From positions 4,030,001 to 4,094,000 of the forward strand of contig NZ_CP108784.1 of NCBI RefSeq assembly GCF_045207655.1: a DNA stretch of 64,000 nucleotides, given 5' to 3'. Position 1 is the first letter of the stretch. Every line of letters starts with the position of its first letter. The translations under genes were made by a program, and so were the position numbers. Below are positions 7,733 to 15,870 of this stretch, piece by piece. The stretch is from Embleya sp045207655. Its GTDB lineage: Bacteria; Actinomycetota; Actinomycetes; Streptomycetales; Streptomycetaceae. A model generated the notes under the pieces. It saw nothing but the letters and a program-made list of their open reading frames with translations. It did not search any database and had not been told where the DNA came from.

Positions 7733-9378
7733 GGAGTCGACTCCTCGGGTTCGTAGGCCTGGTAGGCGACGTGCAGGGCGCCCTCGCGCAGCGACGTGAC
7801 GAGATTTCCGCGCCACGCGGTGTCGTCGAGGTCGGGATGGTCCTCGCGCCAGTGGCAGCCGCGCGTCTCCTCGCGCAGCAGCGCGGCACGGGTGAGCGCG
7901 CTCGCGACCAGGTGCAGGTTGGTGGTCTCCCACGTCTGCGTGCACGGGTCGGTGCTGGTACGACCGGCCAACGCGGTCAGCTCGGCCTCGGCGCCGACCA
8001 GCCCGGCCGCGTCGCGCAGCACCCCGGCACCGGCGGTCATCGTCCGCTGCAGGGGCAGCCGCACCGCCTCGCCGAGCAGCCCGGTCGGACCGCCGGGCGC
8101 GACCGGCTCGGCGAACGGTGGCATGTCCCGGGCCAGGTCGGCCGCGATCCGCTCGGCGAAGACCAGGCCCTCCAGGAGCGAGTTGGACGCGAGCCGGTTG
8201 GCGCCGTGCACGCCGGTGCACGCCACCTCTCCGCACGCGTACAACCCCGGCACGCTGGTCCGTCCGTGCAGGTCGGTCCGTACGCCTCCACTCGCGTGGT
8301 GCGCGGCGGGCGCGACCGGAATCGGCTCGGTCACCGGGTCGATGCCGTGCGCGCGGCACGTGGCCAGGATGGTCGGGAAGCGGTGCTTCCACATGTCCGC
8401 GCCGAAGTGCCGACCGTCCAGGTACATGTGCTCGGCGCCGGTCTCGGCCATCCGGCGCAGGATGCCCTTGGCCACGACGTCGCGCGGGGCCAGTTCGCCC
8501 AGTGGATGGCGATCCGTCATGAACCGGATGCCGGCCGCGTCCACGAGATGGGCGCCCTCGCCGCGCACGGCCTCGGAGACCAGCGGCTGCTGGCCCTCGG
8601 CGCCCGCGCCGAGCCACAGCACGGTCGGGTGGAACTGGACGAACTCCAGGTCGGTGACCTCGGCCCCGCCGCGCAGCGCGAGCGCGACCCCGTCGCCGGT
8701 GGACACCGAGGGGTTCGTGGTGGACGAGAAGACCTGGCCCATACCGCCGGTGGCGAGCACGACGGCCCGCCCCACGGCGGCGCCGACCCCGTCCCGGGCG
8801 CCCTCGCCCATCACGTGCAGGGTGACCCCGCAGGCGCGCCCGGAGGCGTCCTTGAGCAGGTCGAGCACGAGCGCGTTCTCGATCACCTCGATGTCCGGCG
8901 TGGCCCGCACCGCGGCGACCAGCGCGCGCGATATCTCCGCGCCCGTCGCGTCGCCGCCCGCGTGCGCGATCCGGTTGCGCAGGTGGCCGCCCTCGCGGGT
9001 GAGCAGCACGTCCCCGTCCGGGCCCCGGTCGAATTCGGCGCCGGTGTCGATCAGTCGGCGCACCGCGTCCGGGCCCTCGGTGACCAGCACCCGGACCGCG
9101 TCCTCGGCGCACAATCCGGCACCGGCCACGAGCGTGTCGCGCAGGTGCTGTTCGGGGGTGTCGCCCTCGCCGAGCGCGGCCGCTATCCCGCCCTGCGCCC
9201 AGCGGGTGGAGCCCTCGTCGAGCTGCGCCTTGGTCACCAGCAGGACTCGGCCGGCCCGGCGCGCGCGCAGCGCGACGGTCAGGCCGGCCACCCCGGAACC
9301 GACCACGATCACATCCGCGCGCACGGTCCACCCGGGATCGGGTGCGGCCAGGCGCGCGGGCAGTACGGGCGTGTTCAT
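7729..9378 (-). CDS. nadB: L-aspartate oxidase
   Basis: 549 residues. This flavoprotein oxidises L-aspartate to iminoaspartate for quinolinate synthesis. The FAD Rossmann motif VIVVGSGVAGLTVALRARRAG is near residue 24. ATGGMGQVFSSTTNP and EFVQFHPT lie mid-protein, followed by HHASGGV and CTGVHGANRLASNSLLEGLVF, which place it with NadB in the succinate dehydrogenase/fumarate reductase superfamily. A C-terminal helical domain ends near residue 549. The ATG overlaps the panD stop (ATGA), tying NAD and pantothenate synthesis into one transcript. Confidence 0.95.
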   Translation of the reverse strand: MNTPVLPARLAAPDPGWTVRADVIVVGSGVAGLTVALRARRAGRVLLVTKAQLDEGSTRWAQGGIAAALGEGDTPEQHLRDTLVAGAGLCAEDAVRVLVTEGPDAVRRLIDTGAEFDRGPDGDVLLTREGGHLRNRIAHAGGDATGAEISRALVAAVRATPDIEVIENALVLDLLKDASGRACGVTLHVMGEGARDGVGAAVGRAVVLATGGMGQVFSSTTNPSVSTGDGVALALRGGAEVTDLEFVQFHPTVLWLGAGAEGQQPLVSEAVRGEGAHLVDAAGIRFMTDRHPLGELAPRDVVAKGILRRMAETGAEHMYLDGRHFGADMWKHRFPTILATCRAHGIDPVTEPIPVAPAAHHASGGVRTDLHGRTSVPGLYACGEVACTGVHGANRLASNSLLEGLVFAERIAADLARDMPPFAEPVAPGGPTGLLGEAVRLPLQRTMTAGAGVLRDAAGLVGAEAELTALAGRTSTDPCTQTWETTNLHLVASALTRAALLREETRGCHWREDHPDLDDTAWRGNLVTSLREGALHVAYQAYEPEESTP

Positions 9379-9806
9379 TGCGCGGCCCGCGCGGGGACCA
9401 CGCGGTCGCCGCGCACCGTCTCGCCGCCGGGCAGAACCTCGGCCGGGTCGTGTCCGGTGCCGGTGATCGTGTTGGCCGCGTCGACGAACACCACGCGCGG
9501 CTTCATCGCCCGCGCCTCGGCGTCGGTGACCTGCGCGTAGGCGATGACGATCACCAGGTCGCCGGTGTGCACCAGGCGTGCCGCGGCGCCGTTGATGCCG
9601 ATCACGCCGGTGCCGCGCGGGCCGGCGATCGTGTACGTCTCCAGGCGCGCGCCGTTGTCGATGTCGACCACGTGCACCAGTTCGCCGGGGAGGATGTCGG
9701 CGGCTTCGAGCAGATCCTCGTCGATGGTGATCGAGCCGACGTAGTGGAGGTCCGCCTGCGTGATCGTCGCGCGGTGGATCTTGGACTTGAACATCGTGCG
9801 CATCAT
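9375..9806 (-). CDS. panD: Aspartate 1-decarboxylase proenzyme
   Basis: 143 residues. It makes beta-alanine from aspartate for pantothenate. The proenzyme self-cleaves at Gly-Ser in LHYVGSITID (about residues 22-31), leaving a pyruvoyl cofactor on the Ser. MFKSKIHRATITQADLHYVG, NGAAARLVHTGDLVIVIAYA and MKPRVVFVD are all conserved. The start may be either of the two adjacent Met codons (9806 or 9803). It overlaps panC upstream and nadB downstream by four bases each. Confidence 0.96.
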   Translation of the reverse strand: MMRTMFKSKIHRATITQADLHYVGSITIDEDLLEAADILPGELVHVVDIDNGARLETYTIAGPRGTGVIGINGAAARLVHTGDLVIVIAYAQVTDAEARAMKPRVVFVDAANTITGTGHDPAEVLPGGETVRGDRVVPARAAQ

Positions 9807-10663
9807 GACCGGGGGACTCCCGTGATCGTCAGGCGGGCGTTGTCGATGAGCCGGGTGGCGCCCACGCGGGCCGCGATCGCCAGGATCGCCGGGCCGGCGT
9901 GGTCGGCGGCCACCGGGGTGAAGTCGTCGATGTCGACCAACTCCACATAGTCGGGTTCCAGCACGGCGCGCAGCACGTCCTCGGCGGCGGCGCGCACGGC
10001 GCCCGCGCCCTCGCCGGCGCGCCGGGCGCCCGCGTCGAGCGCGCGGCTGAGCGAGAGCGCGTTCTCCCGTTCGGCCTCGGACAGGTAGCGGTTGCGGCTG
10101 GACCGGGCCAGCCCGTCGGGTTCGCGGACGGTGGGCACGCCCACGATCTCGACGGGGAAGTTCAGGTCGCGCACCATGCGCCGGATCAGCGCGAGTTGCT
10201 GGGCGTCCTTCTCGCCGAAGAAGGCGACCCTCGGCGCGGTCAGGTGCAGGAGCTTGGCGACCACGGTGAGCATGCCGTCGAAGTGGCCGGGGCGGGAGGC
10301 GCCTTCCAGGACCGCGCCGGTGGGGCCGGCAGTGATCCGCACCCGCGGCTCGCCGCCCGGGTACACCTCCTCCACCGACGGCGCGAACACCACGTCGGCG
10401 CCCGCCTCCCCGCTCAGCTCCAGGTCGGCGTCCAGGGTGCGCGGGTAGCGGTCCAGGTCCTCGCCCGCGCCGAACTGGAGCGGGTTGACGAACACGGTGA
10501 CCACGACGTGGCCGCTCGGGCCGACGAACTCGCGCGCCGCGCGGATCAGCGCCGCGTGGCCCTGGTGCAGCGCGCCCATCGTCATCACCACGGCGCGCAC
10601 CCCGTACGGCCGGGTGTCCTCGGTGAGTTCGACCGCGGTCCGGGCCAGGCGCACGGCGGTCAC
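9803..10663 (-). CDS. panC: Pantothenate synthetase
   Basis: 286 residues from GTG 10663, which overlaps the stop of the upstream DUF2520 gene. It condenses pantoate and beta-alanine using ATP. The nucleotidyltransferase HxGH-type motif is MTMGALHQGH (about residues 27-36). FVNPLQFGAGEDLDRYPRTL, RPGHFDGMLTVVAKLLHL, FGEKDAQQ and the KMSKS-like region ARSSRNRYLS follow in order. All key residues appear intact. Pantoate formation (panB, panE) is not encoded by recognisable genes here. Confidence 0.96.
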   Translation of the reverse strand: MTAVRLARTAVELTEDTRPYGVRAVVMTMGALHQGHAALIRAAREFVGPSGHVVVTVFVNPLQFGAGEDLDRYPRTLDADLELSGEAGADVVFAPSVEEVYPGGEPRVRITAGPTGAVLEGASRPGHFDGMLTVVAKLLHLTAPRVAFFGEKDAQQLALIRRMVRDLNFPVEIVGVPTVREPDGLARSSRNRYLSEAERENALSLSRALDAGARRAGEGAGAVRAAAEDVLRAVLEPDYVELVDIDDFTPVAADHAGPAILAIAARVGATRLIDNARLTITGVPRS

Positions 10664-11598
10664 GGTCGGCCTCCCTCGGCCAGCACGCCCAGCAGCGCCT
10701 CGGCCGCCTCGGCCTTGAGCAGGCCGGCGTTCAGCGCGCGGTCGGCGGTCAGCCGGGCCATCGCCACGTAGGCGGCGAGCGCCTCCGGCGAGACCCGGCG
10801 CAGCTCGGCCACGTGCGCGGCCACCGTGCCCGCGTCGCCGCGCGCGACCGGGCCGGTCAGCGCGTGATCGCCGGATCGCAGCGCGTTGTCCAGGGCGGCG
10901 CCGAGCAGCGGTCCGAGCATCCGGCCCGGGGCCCGCACGCCGGCCGCGCCGAGCAGTTCGATCGACTGCGCGACCAGGGTGACCAGGTGGTTCGCGCCGT
11001 TGGCCAGGGCCACGTGGTAGAGCGCGCGGTCGCGCTCCTCGATCCACTCCGGCTCACCGCCCATCTCCACCACGAGCGCCTCGGCGACCGGGCGCAGTGG
11101 CTCGGGCGAGGTGACCCCGAAGGAGCAGCCGGCCAGTCGTTCGAGGTCGATCGTGCTGCCGGTGAAGGTCATCACCGGGTGCAGCGCGAGCGGCAGCGCG
11201 CCGGCGCGGGTGGCGGGCTCCAGGATGTCGACGCCGTAGCGGCCCGACGCGTGCACCAGGAGTTGGCCGGCCTTGATCGCGCCGGTCTCGGCCAGGCCGT
11301 GCACGAGCGCCTCCAGCGCGTCGTCGGGCACGGTCAGCAGGGTCAGGTCGGAGGCCGCGATCACCTCTTGCGGGGTGACCAGCGGGACGCCGGGGAGCAG
11401 GTCCTCGGCGCGGCGCCGGGAGGTCTCCGAGACCCCGGAGGCGGCCACCACCGAGTGCCCGGCGAGGGCGAGGGCGGCGGCGAGGGTCGGGCCGACACGG
11501 CCGGCGCCGACGACTCCCACGCGCAGCCGCGCGGGGCGGTCGGCGGGGTCGGGCGAGCGGCCGTGCGGATTCGGACGTGCGTTGATGTCGTTGTTCAC
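10660..11598 (-). CDS. Rossmann-fold/DUF2520 protein, possible ketopantoate reductase analogue
   Basis: 312 residues. The N-terminal NAD(P)-binding motif RVGVVGAGRVGPTLAAAL is near residue 27. TVPDDALE and LLVHASGRYGVDIL complete a 6-phosphogluconate-dehydrogenase-like Rossmann domain. ALHPVMTFTG and the C-terminal helical half (ALYHVALANGANHLVTLV) are the DUF2520 part. Genes of this type sit directly upstream of panC in many actinobacteria, including M. tuberculosis. The fold is that of ketopantoate reductases, and the GTGA overlap makes co-translation with panC likely. Reductase activity on ketopantoate is my inference. Confidence 0.85.
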   Translation of the reverse strand: MNNDINARPNPHGRSPDPADRPARLRVGVVGAGRVGPTLAAALALAGHSVVAASGVSETSRRRAEDLLPGVPLVTPQEVIAASDLTLLTVPDDALEALVHGLAETGAIKAGQLLVHASGRYGVDILEPATRAGALPLALHPVMTFTGSTIDLERLAGCSFGVTSPEPLRPVAEALVVEMGGEPEWIEERDRALYHVALANGANHLVTLVAQSIELLGAAGVRAPGRMLGPLLGAALDNALRSGDHALTGPVARGDAGTVAAHVAELRRVSPEALAAYVAMARLTADRALNAGLLKAEAAEALLGVLAEGGRP

Positions 11599-11662
11599 GC
11601 GAGCGAGCCTTCCGTTCCAGTCCGCGGCGGGTACCGGACGAGTACTGGCCCGATCAGGGTAC

Positions 11663-12100
11663 TCACGCGCCGGGCGGGCCGGTCCCCGGGTTGGTCGGCA
11701 GGCCGGTCCGCGGCACGCCGGGCGGCTGCCACCGATACCGGGAGGAGCCGGCCTGGTGGACGACCCGTCGCACGACCCGGTGGCGGATCAGCTCGGGGCC
11801 GCGCATGCCGATCGCGCCGAGCGCGGTCAGCACGAGGCCGGTCAACAACATCGTGCCGGTGACCACCCGGGCCACCCGGACGCTGCGTGGGCCGCCCTGG
11901 GTTTGCAGCGAGTAGGCGGAGGAGGACTGTCGGGCGTCGGGGGTGGTCGGTTGCGCCGACGTGGCGGCACTACTGCGCTCGGGTGACGGCGAGGAGGTGG
12001 AGCCGACGTCCAGGGCCCCGGCCGCCGCGACGATTCCGATCGCGGCGACCGCGAGCGCACAGCGTCGACCCGCGCGTATGACCAGTTGACGGCTTCCCAT
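11663..12100 (-). CDS. Small exported or membrane protein, function unknown
   Basis: 145 residues with a good GGGAGG ribosome site before ATG 12100. A signal/anchor segment (RRCALAVAAIGIVAAAGALDVG, residues 12-33) leads into a Ser/Thr/Pro-rich external stretch. A second hydrophobic helix follows (VVTGTMLLTGLVLTALGAIG, about residues 80-100), and then a basic Pro/Gly-rich tail. This suggests two membrane passes with a short extracytoplasmic loop. I do not recognise a family. It is the most upstream gene of the leftward pan/nad run, 64 bases before DUF2520. Confidence 0.65.
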   Translation of the reverse strand: MGSRQLVIRAGRRCALAVAAIGIVAAAGALDVGSTSSPSPERSSAATSAQPTTPDARQSSSAYSLQTQGGPRSVRVARVVTGTMLLTGLVLTALGAIGMRGPELIRHRVVRRVVHQAGSSRYRWQPPGVPRTGLPTNPGTGPPGA

Positions 12101-12339
12101 GGGGAGCCTCCCGGAGACCGGTGACGATTGACCAGGTGCGAGGGTTCGGCCCTCTTCTTTCCCTGAGTCGGTCGCTTATGTGTCCCCTTTTGACCGCGAT
12201 CGCATGCCTCGCGGCCGGCGAAGGGTGCGAGAGCGGCCCCGTCGGACCGCTCGCGTGCCACCGCCGAGATCGGGCGCTCCGGCCGTCGGTGACCGTCGGT
12301 CACCACGAGTCACCATCCGTCCGGTCCGGCGGGTCGACT

Positions 12340-12400
12340 CCGCCCCCGGACCGGACCGGTCCCGGGTCCGGTACGGGTCCACACCGCCCCCGGACCGGAC
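12340..12400. repeat. 17-base direct repeat in a 324-base non-coding gap
   Basis: CCGCCCCCGGACCGGAC occurs at 12340-12356 and again at 12384-12400. The sequence between (12357-12383) is composed of short CCGG/GGTCC inverted repeats. The gap 12101-12424 contains no credible gene; this half is the 3' region of the leftward P450 gene and may act as a terminator. The rest should contain the promoter of the small protein gene. Confidence 0.5.
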
Positions 12401-12424
12401 CCGGGACCTGGCCGGAAACCGGCC

Positions 12425-13606
12425 CTAGCCGAGCCGGACCGGCAATCGGGTGAGCGCGTTGTTGAGGTTCGAGCGCAACCGTTCGGGCTCGCCGGTCGCC
12501 TCGATCGTGGGATAGGTCGCGAGCAGTTCCTCGAAGAACACCCGGCCCTCCAGGCGCGCGATGTGCACGCCCAGACAGAAGTGCTCGGCGAAGCCGAACG
12601 ACAGGTGCGGGTTGGGCCTGCGGGTGATGTCGAAGCGCTGCGGGTCGGCGAAGACCTCCTCGTCGCGGTTCGCCGAGGTGTAGTACATGGCCACCTTGTC
12701 GCCCGCCTTGATCGACACTCCGCGCAGCTCGGTGTCCCGGGTGGCGGTCCGGCGGAAGTAGTGCAGCGGGTTGGCCCAGCGCAGGATCTCCTCGACCGCG
12801 CCCGGCACCAGGGCCCGATCCGCGCGCAGCGCGGCGAGCTGGTCGGGATGGCTCAGCAGCGCGTGCAGTCCGGCGGACAGCATGGTCTTGGTGGTGTCGT
12901 TGCCGGCGGTGACCAGTTGCACGAAGAACTGGCCGAAGTCGAGGTCGGTCATCATCCGGCCACCGAACTCGGACTCCAGGATCAGCGAGGTGATGTCCTC
13001 GCGCGGCTCCTCGGCCCGGCGCCGCGCGGCGAAGCCGATCGCGTAGCGGGCCATCTCGATCGCCGCCCGGCCGCCCTCGCCCGCGGTGTTCCGCTCGGCC
13101 AGCTCGTGGATGTGGTCCCAGTCCGCCGCGGGCAGGCCCATCAGCTCGCCGATCACCTGGGTCGGCAGGCCGGAGGTGACGTCGTGCACGAACTCGACGT
13201 CGCCGGTGCCCACGCGCGCGAAGATCTCCCGGCAGATGGTCCGGATCCGGTCCTCCATGCCGCCGACCACCTTCGCGGTGAAGGACTTCACCAGCGGCTT
13301 GCGGTACGCGCGGTGGCGCGGCGGATCCATCGACAACAACGTGCCGCGCAGGGCTTCGAGCCGCTCGGGTTCGAGGTCCTCCAGGATGATCCCGCCGGCC
13401 TCGGCGGAGAAGATCGCCGGATTCTGCGACACGTACTCGACGTCGGCGTGCCTGAGCACGGCCCAGTAGCCCGGTTGCCCCGGGATGTCCTGCCAGTACA
13501 CGGGATCGGTCCGGCGCAGCTCGGCGAACAGCGCGTGCGGCGGCCCGTCGAGATACCCCTCGGGGCTGTAGAGGTCGGGTCGGATCAGGTCGGGCGTGCT
13601 GGTCAT
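12425..13606 (-). CDS. Cytochrome P450
   Basis: 393 residues, a soluble bacterial class I P450. The I-helix oxygen-activation motif AGNDTT is at 234-239, the K-helix ExxR is EILR near 273-276, and the haem loop FGFAEHFCLG is at 337-346 with Cys344 as axial ligand. The start MTSTPDLIRPDLYSPEGYLDG is typical. Overall it resembles actinobacterial P450s that act on lipids, sterols or terpenoids (CYP125/142-like by eye), but the substrate is not determinable. A cupin gene lies just upstream in the same direction. No ferredoxin gene is adjacent. Confidence 0.92.
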   Translation of the reverse strand: MTSTPDLIRPDLYSPEGYLDGPPHALFAELRRTDPVYWQDIPGQPGYWAVLRHADVEYVSQNPAIFSAEAGGIILEDLEPERLEALRGTLLSMDPPRHRAYRKPLVKSFTAKVVGGMEDRIRTICREIFARVGTGDVEFVHDVTSGLPTQVIGELMGLPAADWDHIHELAERNTAGEGGRAAIEMARYAIGFAARRRAEEPREDITSLILESEFGGRMMTDLDFGQFFVQLVTAGNDTTKTMLSAGLHALLSHPDQLAALRADRALVPGAVEEILRWANPLHYFRRTATRDTELRGVSIKAGDKVAMYYTSANRDEEVFADPQRFDITRRPNPHLSFGFAEHFCLGVHIARLEGRVFFEELLATYPTIEATGEPERLRSNLNNALTRLPVRLG

Positions 13607-13639
13607 GGCGTCTCCCTCGCAACCGCGGATCGCACGTCG

Positions 13640-14098
13640 TCAGCCCACGAGCACGTTCGGCCGACCGAAGCCCTGCGCCTCGCACAGGGCGTAGTAGGCG
13701 CGCAGCGTGCCGGCGCCGTCGGTGACCGAGGTGATGTTGCCCTCGGCGTCCAGGTTGAGGTTGGCGCCGTACATCTGGAACCACACTCGGGTGTCGGGCT
13801 CGACGCAGGTGAGCGTGTGCACCGAACCGGCGGGCTCGTACAGGAACGAGCCGGCCCGGTTGACGTAGTCGTACTCGGCGTACTTCCACGCGCCGGACGT
13901 GGTGTAGCCGTAGACCGGGCCGGTGTGGCGGTGCGTCTCGACGGCGAAGCCGGGCTGGAAGATGTTCTCCACGATCCAGAGGCCCTCGTCCTCCTTGACG
14001 CACAGCACCTTGAGCTTGTTGCCGTCGCCGATCTCGACGAACGGCAGGTCCTCGGCCCCGATGTGCACGGCGGGGCGGCCGGCTGCGGTGGTGGTCAT
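13640..14098 (-). CDS. Cupin, 2,4'-dihydroxyacetophenone dioxygenase-like
   Basis: 152 residues from ATG 14098, with GGGAGG upstream. One cupin barrel is recognisable: ETHRHTGPVYGYTTSGAWKY (two His of the metal site, about residues 55-62) and later GSFLYEPAGSVHTL (third His). The aromatic-rich layout matches the 2,4'-dihydroxyacetophenone dioxygenase/ChrR-cupin group, which binds iron and cleaves C-C bonds next to carbonyls. Activity is inferred only. It precedes the P450 by 33 bases, so the two are probably co-transcribed, and it is divergent from an SDR gene. Confidence 0.7.
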   Translation of the reverse strand: MTTTAAGRPAVHIGAEDLPFVEIGDGNKLKVLCVKEDEGLWIVENIFQPGFAVETHRHTGPVYGYTTSGAWKYAEYDYVNRAGSFLYEPAGSVHTLTCVEPDTRVWFQMYGANLNLDAEGNITSVTDGAGTLRAYYALCEAQGFGRPNVLVG

Positions 14099-14129
14099 GC
14101 GGGTTCCTCCCGGAGGCGATCACTGCTCC

Positions 14130-14144
14130 TGTAACGGCGTAACA
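14130..14144. promoter_or_regulatory. Near-palindrome TGTAACG-G-CGTAACA in a divergent promoter
   Basis: One mismatch breaks the symmetry. It lies between the divergent cupin and SDR genes. The half-site TGTAACG also ends the long MarR-side palindrome at 47722-47752, which hints at a common regulator; this is weak evidence on its own. Confidence 0.35.
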
Positions 14145-14237
14145 GCATGCCTCAAGGATCGGGGAGTTTCGAGGGTCGCGTGGGATGGGCAACACCATCG
14201 ATCGCACACGCGGGGGGATGGAGATGGGGAGCGGGAG

Positions 14238-15047
14238 ATGGGACAGCTCGACGGGAAGGTCGCCGTGGTCACCGGCGGCGCCAACGGGATCGGCCGCGCG
14301 TGCTGCGAGCGGTTCGCCGAGGAGGGCGCCGACATCGTGGTCGCCGATCTTCTCGACGAAGCCGCGATGGACACCATCGAGGCGGTCGAGAAGCGTGGCC
14401 GGCGGGCCACCTACATGCACACCGACGCGAGCAGCCCGACGGACACCGGGACGGTGATGCAGCACGCGATCGACACGTTCGGCGCGATCGACGTCCTGGT
14501 CACCGCCGCGGGCATCAGTACGGCCGACTACGTCAGCGGGCGGCCGAGCAACCGGGCCGCGGTCGAACGGGACCCGATCAAACGATTCGTGGACAGCCCG
14601 CTCGCCGAGTGGCAGCGCGTGCTCGACGTGAACCTGACCGGCACGCTGCTGGCGGTCCAGGCCGCCGCGCGCTGGATGGTGGCCGGCGGCCGGCGCGGCT
14701 CGATCATCACCATCGCGTCGATCGCCGCGAAGCACCCCGAGGCCGGCTCGGCGGCCTATTCGGTGTCCAAGGCCGGCGTGTGGATGCTGACCAAGCAGGC
14801 CGCGCTCGCGCTCGGACCGGCCGGGATCCGGGTCAACGCGATCGGACCGGGCTTCATCGAGACCAACATGACGGCGGTCCTGCGCGGGATGCCCGAACTG
14901 GAGCAGCGCCTGCTCGGCAGCGTGCCGCTGGGCCGGATGGGCAGCGCCCGCGAAGTGGCCAACGCGGCGCTGTTCCTGGCGAGCGACCAGTCGTCCTACT
15001 TCACCGGCGAGATGTTGCACCCGGACGGCGGCTTCTACACCGACTGA
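14238..15047 (+). CDS. Short-chain dehydrogenase/reductase
   Basis: 269 residues from ATG 14238, preceded by GGGAG. The classical SDR signature is complete: cofactor motif TGGANGIG (residues 13-20), an acidic VVADLLDE that favours NAD(H), NVLDVNLTG-type Asn (LDVNLTG), Ser in IASIAA, and the catalytic YSVSK. The C-terminal segment RVNAIGPGFIETNM is typical. It is probably an alcohol dehydrogenase or ketoreductase. It is divergent from the cupin/P450 pair, so a short oxidative pathway (hydroxylation, oxidation, cleavage) is conceivable. The substrate is unknown. Confidence 0.9.
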   Translation: MGQLDGKVAVVTGGANGIGRACCERFAEEGADIVVADLLDEAAMDTIEAVEKRGRRATYMHTDASSPTDTGTVMQHAIDTFGAIDVLVTAAGISTADYVSGRPSNRAAVERDPIKRFVDSPLAEWQRVLDVNLTGTLLAVQAAARWMVAGGRRGSIITIASIAAKHPEAGSAAYSVSKAGVWMLTKQAALALGPAGIRVNAIGPGFIETNMTAVLRGMPELEQRLLGSVPLGRMGSAREVANAALFLASDQSSYFTGEMLHPDGGFYTD

Positions 15048-15107
15048 TCCACCGACACACCGACCGATCCACCGATCGACCGGCCGACGCGGGCCGGCCG
15101 GACACCG

Positions 15108-15137
15108 ACGCGGGTCGGGCGATCGCCCGACCCGCGT
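15108..15137. terminator. Perfect 30-base palindrome, bidirectional terminator
   Basis: The 15-base arms ACGCGGGTCGGGCGA (15108-15122) and 15123-15137 are exact reverse complements, folding with a GATC loop. It sits between the convergent SDR and response-regulator genes, where a two-way terminator is expected. Confidence 0.75.
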
Positions 15138-15171
15138 TCACGATCCTGGACACCGGTGCTCGGAACAGGGC

Positions 15172-15870
15172 CTAGCGACCCCGGGCCTTGACCAGGCCCG
15201 TCTCGTACGCGAGCACCACGACCTGGACCCGGTCGCGCAGCCCGAGCTTCATCAGGATGCGGCCGACGTGGGTCTTGATGGTGGCCTCGGACAGGAACAG
15301 CCGCTGGGCGATCTCCGCGTTGGACAAGCCCTGGGCGACCAGCATCATCACCTCCAGCTCGCGCTCGGTGAGCGCGTCCACCACGTCCGGCCGGGGTTCG
15401 TGGTCGCTGGGCAGGATCGGCGCGAACCGGTCGAGCAGGCGCTTGGTGGTGCTCGGCGCGACCACCGCGTCACCGGAGGCCACCGCGCGGATCCCGGACA
15501 GCAGCTCCGGCGGCGGTACGTCCTTGAGCAGGAAGCCGCTGGCCCCGGCCTTGAGCGCGGCGAACGCGTACTCGTCCAGGTCGAAGGTGGTCAGCATGAG
15601 CACCTTGGGCCGGGCCCGGCCCTCCGGCAGCACCAGCGCGTTCTCACCACCCTCGGCACAGATCCGCCGACACGCCTCGACCCCGTCCATCCGGGGCATC
15701 CGCACGTCCATCAGGACCACGTCGACGTCCACGTGCCGAAGCTTGTCGAGCGCCTCGACGCCGTCGCCGGCCTCGGCGACCACGCTCATGTCCGGCTGCG
15801 CCTGCAACACCATGGTGAAGCCGGTCCGCAGCAATTCCTGGTCGTCGACCAGCATCACCTTGATGCTCAC
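15172..15870 (-). CDS. NarL/LuxR-type response regulator
   Basis: 232 residues from GTG 15870, whose GTGA overlaps the stop of the sensor kinase gene. The receiver domain has VDDQELLRTG (acidic pocket, residues 8-10), VVLMDVRMPRMDG with phospho-acceptor Asp55, MLTTFD and FLLKD. There is a longer than usual loop (CAEGGENALVLPEGRARPKV). The C-terminal LuxR helix-turn-helix is LTERELEVMMLVAQGLSNAEIAQRLFLSEATIKTHVGRIL. It should bind DNA when phosphorylated by one or both kinases next to it. The regulon is unknown. Confidence 0.95.
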   Translation of the reverse strand: MSIKVMLVDDQELLRTGFTMVLQAQPDMSVVAEAGDGVEALDKLRHVDVDVVLMDVRMPRMDGVEACRRICAEGGENALVLPEGRARPKVLMLTTFDLDEYAFAALKAGASGFLLKDVPPPELLSGIRAVASGDAVVAPSTTKRLLDRFAPILPSDHEPRPDVVDALTERELEVMMLVAQGLSNAEIAQRLFLSEATIKTHVGRILMKLGLRDRVQVVVLAYETGLVKARGR

